Source: Astrothelium macrocarpum (Eukaryota > Ascomycota > Dothideomycetes > Trypetheliales > Trypetheliaceae). From it: 64,000 bases of DNA. Under the pieces are notes generated by a model, which was not told the DNA's origin, did not search any database, and was given only the letters and a program-made list of their open reading frames with translations. The position numbers and the translations under genes are program-made. Below, piece after piece: positions 35,879 to 45,600 of the stretch. The stretch is taken from positions 98,851 through 162,850 of the forward strand of contig JAGEMR010000065.1 in NCBI GenBank assembly GCA_021030915.1. The letters are read 5' to 3'. Each line of letters opens with the position of its first letter. Position 1 is the stretch's first letter.

Positions 35879-38800
35879 TCAGACCGTCTGTTGAGAGACT
35901 TGCAAGCACTTGTCTAGCAAATCATATACGCGAGTATCCAAAAACTGTTCGGATTCTTCGACCCATCCAGCCATCTTATTGCGAAAGGATTTTTGTGTCT
36001 TGGTCTTAAACGCATTCTCTCTAAAGAAATTGTCGAAGAACTCGCTAAATCCTTCGCGTTGTATTTGAGTTTTCCCAAGCACGGAGCTATGAAAAATGTT
36101 AATCACATCTTGTGCATGGTGCCTAACTACGAGATCAATGTTCGTAAAGACGCCGGTTTGGATGTCAGAAACTGCTTTATGCAAGTGGAGATGTTTTTTG
36201 ATGACGGACTTTCGGCCTACCATTGCTAGACAACGATTACTAGATGAACTAAAGATGACAGGTCACCTTTGATTGCATTAAGATCACGGTAGACTGACTG
36301 CATTCGTTGACAGAGGTATGAACCTGACGTATCAGCGAATGTCTTGTTACCGATTTCACTGCCTCAAATTAGTGTGTACAAGACTGTAGATGAGTGTCTG
36401 GGCGTACGCCAAATTTCTTCTCAATCTGCCAATTTCGGTGCCAACAGTATTTTCGGTCTCGTTCTTGGTGAGCCATAGCTGCGTAACCAGGACATCTATA
36501 GGAAGTTGCGATACTTCATTTCGTTCTATATGCAACGAGTTAGCTGAAATTTGACGAATAAGTGCAGTGCAGACCCACTTCTTAGCTCGCGTTCAACGAC
36601 GGCGAAGATCTGCTCTAAGTCCTTGCGGTATCGATCATGGTGCTGAACGACAGCGGCGTCAAGTTGTTGGAAGCAAGGTCGAATAGTCAACTCCACTGGT
36701 TCCAACAGCTCCGCATTCCAAGAAACTGTTCTGCTGATTCTGCCAAATTTCGTTATTGGGCAATCTCGATAACCTTGGTTGATCATGAACGCCTGATATG
36801 TCCTGTCAAACGCCATCAGCTTCGTAGCTGGAGGCCCTTTGACACGCAAAGGAGACTCACTGATAAAAGTAGATCTGCAAGATTTGAATCAATACACGAT
36901 AAAGCGAAACATCTGTAACAAATGCTTACATTGTACCAGGACTCGGCTTTCTTTCCCGTCTCTTTGCACCACAAGTCCATGTAAGAGTCTATCAAATTCA
37001 TTAGAGCCATTCTTCGTTAATTGATGGCACTTCAGTCAATGTACTCATCGGATTGGAAACTCTGGAAACTAGCTCGTTGAGGAGACAGTGGCGAAACTTC
37101 GTTGTGATTTTGCGAAATCCCTAAAAAAGTTCAGCCATAGATAGAAACTATGGTTGCTTACTTGCCTCTTCTAGGTTGTTCAAAATATCTGCGAATTCTT
37201 TCTTGTGCTCTGTTGGGGAATTCGAGCACCAAATTCGAGCAGTATTAATGCACAAGGGCAATTTCCCCGTGCAGTAAGACTTTACTGCATTGAGCTTTTC
37301 CTCTGCTGGAATGGAGAACAGTCATGTCCGAAGAGACGGTATCTGTGTCTCTTTGATGGGGAGAGGGAATGCGTCCCACTTATCATAACCCCTGTTGTAC
37401 TGCCCATATACAGTATTAGAGACACAATACACTTCGAGCTGTTCTTTGGTATACTTCGATTCGAAATATTTGCAGATATTTTCGTTTCGAGCGAGGATAG
37501 TCAACCGAACTTTGCTGAAGAACAATTTTAGCCACAAAAGGAGAGGTATAGAGGTTAACGAACTTGATTTGCAGCATCTTGATCTTTGATCTGAGTGAAG
37601 TTAATACCAGCTAGAATCCAAAAGCACTGAGAAATGAGCGCTTGCCTCTTCCTCGAAATTTCCGCCTTCAGACTAGAGCTTTGGTTTGGCAAAGCGTTGG
37701 CCGCTTTCTCTATCAAAAATTTGCATGCTCTTGTCTCCTGAGAGAGCTGATTACTACATGATGCTATTTCTCCTTGCTTCTCCAAGCTGAATGCTTGAAG
37801 ATTGTCATCGCCAGTATGTAGCTACTAATAATTAGCGAGAAAACCCAACATGAGTCCGAAGAGTAGGATACATCAGTCTTGGTCAGTACCAGAAGCGATC
37901 TGCCCACTCGAGAGAATCTGCGAATATTTTGGTCGAGCCAAGGATTGTCTATTGCCCTTTCGATTGGAGCGACGAATATGATTACATCGCATGAAGAAGC
38001 ATAACTGTTTGCAGACTGCACTCTGGTTTGATTGACATCGGTCGTTCCTGTCACGGAATGAGCTTGCGTAAGAAACATCTCGAGATGATGTCTTGCCTGG
38101 GAGATCCACAATCTTCAAGTCGGCGTGCAGCAGTGAAACTTTGGGTGCAGGGGGGGTTGCACGAATCCTATACTAAGTCAGCATACTACATCACCTTATC
38201 TGACCGGGTGGAACACTTGATTATTTCTATCAGAGGCCACAACGACGGGACCGGATTATTGTCGAAATATGTGCGTGTGGTTCGTGTAAGTTTTTCTAGT
38301 TGTGTATTCAGCGCTTTCATGCTCTGAGCTTTGATGGTCATAGTGTCTTCTGTAACACCGAAGCGATCAAGAAGTTTGTCAAGCTCTGCTTTCAATTGAT
38401 CGACCACCTCTGGAATCTGATCGGATTCTAAATTGTGGATGAAATTCTGGGCCGTTCTGCTGTTTGAGAATTCTTCTTTATCGCAGAAAAAAGCGGTCAG
38501 AAGTTCAAGGGCGCTTTGTACAACCCGGCTTTCGGAGTACCATTCTTCTTTGTTGCCGTACTGATCTAAGTCCGTACTATGATGATGGCAGATAAATAGA
38601 GAGTTTGCAAGTAGATCACGCCTAGCCCGATCTCCATATAGGACTATCTCGGCCTCGTATGGCATATCCTGGCCTTGTCTAGCTCTGCTGTATTCGTGCG
38701 GAACAAAGGTTCCACTTTGTCCAGAATTGCACTAACCTTATCAATGTTTATTGATTCCCATAGAATCTTTCGACTCACCTCAGGAGCATGCATGGAGTCG

Positions 38801-39153
38801 TCTAGTAAGGCATTTACCAGTGATGATTTACCTGTAGCTGGGTCAATGGAGACCACACTGAAAATTCGGATATGCTCACCAGCGCCAGTCTCGCCAACGA
38901 CTGCAATCTTCTTTGGTTCTGGCATTCGCATTCGCGATGATTGCTCCAATATCTTGCAAACTTGCTTGACGTCGTCTGGCCTATCTTTGGCATTGTTAAT
39001 CCTACTTCTCAACGCGCTGATGGGTATTGTGGCGTTTCGCAACAGGTTTTCAAATTCGGGAGCATACGCTCCATGATGTGGAAACTCGTTGACATTGGCT
39101 TCGTAATGGAATTCATGTAGGCTTTCAATGCCCTGGTCATATGAGTTGTCCAT
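35879..39153 (-). pseudogene. Dynamin-like large GTPase, SLIP-GC-like (copy 2), with an internal TGA
   Basis: Tandem paralogue of copy 1. Fourteen exons: 38880-39153, 38779-38831, 38217-38731, 38097-38167, 37872-38047, 37628-37821, 37166-37514, 37045-37120, 36930-36988, 36861-36874, 36579-36802, 36408-36525, 36267-36358, 35879-36216; the total is 851 codons including terminal stop and one internal TGA. G1 is AVVGETGAGKSSLVNALLDD, switch GTFVPHEYS, G3 IVDLPG (Asp kept), G4 LVLTKTD; then YCVSNTVYGQ and a clean C-terminus ending CLQVSQQTV. Exons of 53, 76, 59, 118 and 92 nt have exactly the lengths of their copy 1 counterparts. Two introns appear to start with GC (CAG/GCAAGA at 38096 and GAG/GCAAGT at 37165). 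The TGA at 37322-37324 falls in a region aligned residue by residue with copy 1 (IPSLR against IPELR), so an intron there is unlikely. Pseudogene, readthrough or sequence error all remain possible. Confidence 0.72.
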
Positions 39154-41661
39154 CTCCGTTTAGGCTAGAGCTATGTCTCGCTTTATTCGGAATCGGCCTG
39201 ATCTTTTATGTCAGCAATGTATTAGCTTAAAATTCAGATATTGTTACCCTTCTCGTCGATAAAAAAAAGATATGTCCAAAATGAGATCGTGCAGTTGCTT
39301 CTAGCCACGTTGATGATCAAAAATAAGAAATCGACGTCGATAATGTCGTGACTATTTCCCAAGAGTCTATGAGGGTGGACCAATGGAGGATCGGTAGAAG
39401 TCGGTCCTGAAACCCAATGGATGAAGTGGGCTGAAATAGAAGATCAAATGGAACAGTAACAGGACCTCCAGGGTTTTGGTGTGGCCAAGATCGAGAGCTG
39501 TATGTGTGTGGAGAGAGTTCAGCCTGAAACGAAGGGTTATGTAAGTAAAAGTTTCTCAGAGAGACCTAACTTCGAAGCGACAGAGTCAGACTACTAGATC
39601 TTGGTGCATATGAAGTAAAACTATTGACAAAATCGATCGCACAAAATCAAAAAAAGGTACAATTGATGTGAATAACAGAAATCATGTGGACAACAAAGTC
39701 TTAATGATAGCAAATTAGTTATTACTGTACCTCTTGTGTTCTAGATATCGGGATTCTTTCAACTTTGAAGTGAGCGTTGAAGAAAGAAGCTGCTTGGGTT
39801 TCAAAGAAAGCCTTCACTTCGAAACGACTGAGAGAGATTGGTGAATCTTGGTGAAAGTGAGATAAGAATATGAGTCATATGGGTCATGTAAGATCTAAAG
39901 AAGAAAATGATTAATACTCACAAGATTTATCATGTGAATAGCAAAATCTTGATGTTGGTAAATTGGTCACGATGGTATCTCTTATGTTTTCAGGATTGAA
40001 GTTCTTTTAGATTCTGAGGTGAGTGTTGACGAAAAGAAATTGATCGAATGTTCCGAACCCAGCAAGGCAACTTGACTGTATGTCACCGTGATGAGAAAAA
40101 AGAGTGGGCCAGTGGGGTGATCTGAAGGATTTTCGGTGTTCTGGCTCCAGAAATAGTGCAGGTTCAGTTTCACGGGTTCGAAATAAGACACGAGAGAGGT
40201 AGCATTGAATCAACGAAACCGAAGCATCTGAGCTCTGTCACATGTTAGGAGATCTTGTAGTATATGTAAAGTCGAAGAAAGGTACGCACTCAGAAGATAC
40301 TGTGCCAAAGAGACCAAGGTCAGTGAGCAAATTACCATCTTCTGCGGGCACTTCCTAAAATTACGTTTGCAAAACGAATTCCACATGAATGTGCAGCCTG
40401 CTTGAATCCGTGACACCACTCCGCAAGCATGATGAAAACCTGGAAGCGTGATGTTAGGACTGGTAGTTTGAAAAGAACTCGTTGCCATCTTGTTGCAAAC
40501 TTAATCGAGATGTATAACGCCACAGCAACAAAGTTCCGGACTTGGGATAGCATTTCCCTTCCGGGACTCAAGCTAGCGCGACTCGAGCAACAGCCCAGCT
40601 CTCTACATAACATGTTCTTTACAAATGCGTGTGAAATTATTCATTTCTCGGAGTAAAGCCTAATTAGTCGAAAGCACTGTTCTACGCGACCCGAACAGTC
40701 GAAACCGCAACTTCGGAGAAATCTTGCGAAGCAGAGCATAACATCGTTGTTGCATGGTGCAAGTTGGTGGAATTGAAGTGGCAAGCCATTAGACGTCCAT
40801 ATGATTAGGAGCGCCAATGAGGAGCCCTGACTATGCGTTCGGGGAAAGACGTGGTTCATTGGCGCATTAGTTGTGGATTGGCTCGTGTATCCTCTTGCCA
40901 CTGATGGTTGTCGAGCTCTGTGCATGGTCGGATTAGGCTAAGATGCAGGCATCACCAAGAGACGAGACACGCATGCGATCGTGTCCCTATTCGTCAGTGC
41001 AAACCGATGTAGGTATAGTCAGTTCACATCGTAAATAATCCGAGAAAGGACGAAATACTAAAGCTCGCTGAAAACGAAGACGCCACAACAAACAGTTTTG
41101 GTTTGGCTTGTCGTCTGGCCTCTTTGGAATCTTGAAAGCCCGGTGATAGACCATTTGGGCGGTGGATGGTGAGTTCCCGCACCGTCTCATAGGCTGGGCA
41201 CGTGCACTTCAATGACATCAGCCGATCTTGGTCACAATGAAAGGCGGATCAAAATGCTTGCACGAGCAAAAGGAAATCTCTTCAATATTTGTGAACATTG
41301 CAATAATAAGCTGAACCATGAGCAGAGGAACAGGAAGCAAAGAGAGGGTAACAGCCTTCGATATTGACTCCAGAAAGATACTTGCTATTGCCGAGCCTGC
41401 TGCAATCCGAATTAACCCTGCATACAGTTTGTATCTCCCTGTCATCCATCATTGCAGAATCCCATATCTCCAGCTGTCCACCTTAGAGTCGCCTCCTTGC
41501 ATATATATCTCTCGGCTTTGCGGGTTCTTCAACTGTTCGACACAAGTAGCGAAAAAGGGGTACCACAGACTCCGCAGAAAAAGACCGTTGTCAAAGAAAC
41601 CCTCAAGCGTGAGACAAGCGTGATTCATTGTACTAGTGCTATCTGGAAGGAAGGGGGGAAT
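39154..41661. other. Intergenic region between GTPase copy 2 and atg8
   Basis: About 2.5 kb without a recognisable gene. It contains the diverged tandem repeat listed separately (39569-40050) and, near 41661, the 3' region of atg8. Confidence 0.5.
39569..40050. repeat. Diverged tandem duplication, unit about 248 bp
   Basis: Unit A (about 39569-39800) and unit B (about 39817-40050) align at a fixed offset of 248 bp. Anchors are ACTTCGAAGCGACAGAG against ACTTCGAAACGACTGAG, ATCATGTGGACAACAAAGTC against TTATCATGTGAATAGCAAAA, and CTTTGAAGTGAGCGTTGA against ATTCTGAGGTGAGTGTTGAC. Many differences are G/A or C/T transitions. Confidence 0.7.
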
Positions 41662-42223
41662 CTAGCATTCTTCAAGGAATTCACCAAAGGTGTTCTCGCC
41701 AGAGTATGTGATGTACAGGAAACCATCCTCATCCTATCGGACACATCAAGTCAGCAAATTTGTCATGGAGCGGTGTGTGTATTTGTGTGGCGCAGGTGGC
41801 GGTGTAGCAAACAAAACATACCTTGTGCTCTTCGTAAATGCTCCTCATGAGCGCGGCAGTGGGTGGCAAGACTTCGCTCACGAAGATGAAGATGGCCTTT
41901 TCAGGCGAGAGCTTGATGCGCTTACGGATGACATAGACAAACTGGCCGACGGTGAGGTCGGCGGGGACGAGGTATTTCTTCTTGTCAATGGTCGCAATGT
42001 CGCTCTTCTCGACCTTTTCGCAGATGACCTGATGAAGATGAAGCTGTTAGCCTAGAGCTTGCTTGATGATTTGTGCAAGGGATGGGCGCGCAAAGAGTTG
42101 TAAAGTTGATTGTGAAAAGTAAGGTTGACTCACTGGAATACGGTCGGTGTACTTCTGAGTGATGCGCTCAGCCTCTGCCTTGCGCTTCTCGAAGGGGTGC
42201 TCGTCTTTGAATTTTGGTCGCAT
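41662..42223 (-). CDS. atg8: Autophagy ubiquitin-like protein Atg8
   Basis: Atg8 is conjugated to phosphatidylethanolamine and drives autophagosome growth and cargo selection. Exons are 42134-42223, 41822-42028 and 41662-41733 (introns 105 and 88 bp), giving 122 aa. The protein begins MRPKFKDEHPFEKRKAEAER and keeps the hydrophobic pockets that bind AIM motifs (DIATIDKKKYLVPADLTVGQ). It ends YITYSGENTFGEFLEEC. The Atg4 cleavage glycine is in NTFG, leaving a six-residue tail (EFLEEC) to be removed. Small differences from the usual fungal sequence are IFVSEVLPP where IFVDEVLPP is common, and ALMRSIYEEHK. The open frame upstream of the ATG at 42223 continues to 42421 but has the low-complexity look of a leader, so the conserved start is preferred. 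Confidence 0.97.
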
Positions 42224-42658
42224 CTTGGATCGCAATGTCGCTGGTATATTAAATCTCAATGTAGGTTGAGTAGAGAAAGTTGTTTGTTGTTGGCTGAAGG
42301 AAGGTAGAGTAGGGTGAGAGGTCGAAGAAGAGGTGTAGGCAGAAGCGGGCAACGTCTTGGTCACAGCAGTCGGTGAGGGGCTCAGCCGGTCTCTAATACC
42401 TGTCATGTGACTCGCCTTCATCGCCGCCAGGTGCGCGAGATCCTTTCACACCTCATCATTCAGATGAGCACCTGTGTGAGATACAAAGCACCTGGACATT
42501 TTCTCACGGTGAGATCGTCGATCGCACCGGTTTTCGGTCTGATGTTCTGCAAAGATTTTTCATCGGCAAACGGCCTGAGGGACTCCAGTCTACTGTCTGG
42601 GTACATGGTTGGAAGCTTGACTCTTTAGCTTATTTCAAAGTGTGCCCTCTATTTACGA

Positions 42659-45600
42659 CTATTTTACATTAACATGCCACCTGTCATGATATTCATCATC
42701 CGTCTCTTCGTCCGCTTCTTCCGCTCGTGGGTTTTTCTGACCCTGGGTATCAAAATCCGAAAGCAAACCTCTCATCCTTTCAGCCGCACTATCTCGCTGT
42801 ATGGTGTAACCCAAGAGGTCTACTCTCCAAATGACATCGCATTCTTTGCACTCCACTTGATCTGACCCAGGCCTGGTGATAGCAGATGCGGAACATCGTA
42901 AACAAGTGAAAGAGCAAAGCTCACAGAAAGCAGTCTTGTCGTCCGAACCCTGATCAAGTCTGGGACGGGCAGTTCTTCCGCATTTCGAGCACAACTTCTT
43001 TGCCGCTGGGATCCCTTTAAATGGCTCTGCTTCTGACAAAGGTACTTCTTTCTCTGCTAGTCGTAGAGAATGTGGTATTCTGTCTAAGCTCCGTTTCGAA
43101 TCTTGGAGATCTTCCTCTGTGAATAGATAGAGATTGTCACCATCGTGAAGCTTGCAAGCTTCTTCACCGTCGTCCATTTTACACAGGCCATCTTGAAAAT
43201 TCTTGGCTTCCACACGTAAAAACTTTGCATCATCAGCCTTATCTTTGAACCCAGTTGCCTCGTGACTCGGCCCTGCAACAGCTTGTCGGATTGGGAAAGA
43301 ACCCATAGGTGCTAGTTTCACAGCTCCACATCTAATCAATTCTGCAGCATCTTCAGCGGCTGAGGTGTTGTCTTGACTGGTCATGGAACTTCGCTGGGAG
43401 AGAGGCACTGATGAGCTTTGGAGCTTAAATTTTGCCGTGTCTCTAATTGCCCGGTCCTCTTGACCAACCGAGAGTAAGTTTACCGAGCCATTCACCTCCC
43501 CTACCAGTAATTGACTGAAGTCGGGACTAAAGGCGCCGCACATAATCCCGGAATTTAGTTGCGCTAAATCACGCACGTGCATGTCGTCGGGGGAAACATA
43601 TGGATTCCATGCCTTGACAAGCCCATCCGAGGATCCTGTGTAGAGTCGATTTCGATATGGGCCCCAAGAAGTAAAACGAACACCAGTGTCAACAAGCTCC
43701 GGAGATGGCGCTTCTTCGTCCAATGGCATAAGAGAATGCCCATGTTCCAACTTGTGTAGAAGGTTTCTGTTTCTAATATCCCATAGGTACGTCCTGCCAT
43801 CCGTGCAAGAAGCCACGATCAAATTTTCGTCATGTGGGCACCAAACAAGCTCGTTCATGTCACGAGCATCACACTCAAATTCTTCGGTACATCCATATCT
43901 GTCCCAAGCTTCATTTTTGGGGTCATAGAAGCGTATCACAGACTGTGTTCCCCTATTCACGCCTGCCAAGGGAGCGGCAGAGGCAACCGCAAAGAAAGAC
44001 GCTCGGCGACTGGGGTTCGGATTCCAGATACAGTCAAAGACAGCTGGAGTATTTTTGATAAAGGTAAACTGCTTTTCATGTTCGACGTCCCAAAGGCATG
44101 TCTCACCATAAGAGGCATTGAGCCTACCATCTGCTGTGCTCGACGCGAAACCTGCGAGCAAAAACTGACTATGCTGCCAGTGTGCGCCCCACTTAAGACA
44201 AGTCGGAGTAGTCTTTGTCTCAGGCTTGCGGCTTGCCTTGTCTGACGTAAAGGAGGCCAACTTGTCTATACCACCTGCTCCATACCTAACAACCTTGATG
44301 CTCTTATTGGTTCGCTGCGAGCCAGTAGCAAGTGCGCCGTGACGGCTGATCGAGATAACGTCGACAGGAGCTTTATGGGCTAGATAGTCGGAACACCTTG
44401 CCTTGCTCAGATCAGAGCCCACCTCCCAAACACGAACGCAATGGTCGTAGCCAGCTGAAAACATGTAATTGCCATCGGGGGAGAAATCAACCATTGTGAC
44501 GGTCATGAAGAGTCGTGGATCCTGTGTAGCTCGCATAGCTTCTGTAGCATTCACACCCGATTCTGTACGAGGGCGTTCCTTGGCATGCTCAGGCAACTCC
44601 CGAAGCATTCGCTTTTCAGCATCGCCAATCAAGAGGTTGTTCGGCCGGTTGTATTGCATACTGTTCGGATCCATCGTCGTAACGGATCCTGCAGCGAATA
44701 AATTCCCATTAGGAGCCCAAGCTACCGTATGTACGTCACCAGAGGTACCTGTGAAAGAGCACAGAATTCCCAGCGTGTCAAGCATGCAGGTTTTTAGTTC
44801 CTGGTGAACATTGTGATTGATTTGTCGCTTCCTTCGCACGCACTCACCGAGTTCCCGACGTTGCAGCAAAGCTGGAATGTTGTTTTCGCTTGGACCAGAA
44901 CCTAGCGGCATTTTAAGCCCAATGCGTCTTCTGATAGGCGTTTTTCGAGCCATTCCATGCCACAAATCCTTAAGAAATGCTTCAACACTTGCACGCGTTC
45001 GACGCTTCAACGTTGACCGATTGCTTGCATTTAAGGAAACGATCATTATATCTCCCTGATTCAATTGCCGTGCTGAGTCCTGCAGCTGCTCTCGCAGTGG
45101 TAGATCTGCCTTGGTATTCACGTCCGTGACATCTCTGATACAACTCATTAGTTCCTGCAATTCGAGATCTGTAAAGTCCATATGAATAACGGCATTCTGC
45201 CACGTTGAGATTTTATCTTTATCCCAAATCCCGCTGGTCAGACCGTCCATAAGAGCGCGGTATTCTGCAAAACTCATATATGGATATGGAGAATGGGTCT
45301 GTGGTAGTTTTGCTGAGATTGTGGGCCGTTTGTATATGGGGGAATAGTGGCCCCCGAATCGCGTTATAGTGTGCATCGGTAAATCATCCGAAGGCTCTGA
45401 GCTTGACGCTCGTCGTCTGGTTGAGAGAGGCCTATTCGAGACTCGTCGCCTCGGTATATGACGTCTCCGTGCTTTTTCATGATCGATCTGCATCTGGGTG
45501 TGCTTCAAGACTTCAAAAACAGGATCACCAGTATTAATAGTAGCAAGACTTGGCTGGTTGCTGTTGTCACTTGCCACTTCGAGGCCAGGTCCCTCAGATT

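Noticed and set aside
36989..37044. Apparent frameshift in GTPase copy 2 near 37020
   Set aside because: A 56-bp intron (donor GTACAT after ATG-A, branch CTAATG, acceptor ATAG) restores the frame and matches the copy 1 intron position.
42224..42421. N-terminal extension of Atg8
   Set aside because: The added residues are low complexity and unlike any Atg8; the conserved start MRPKFKDEHPF lies at 42223.
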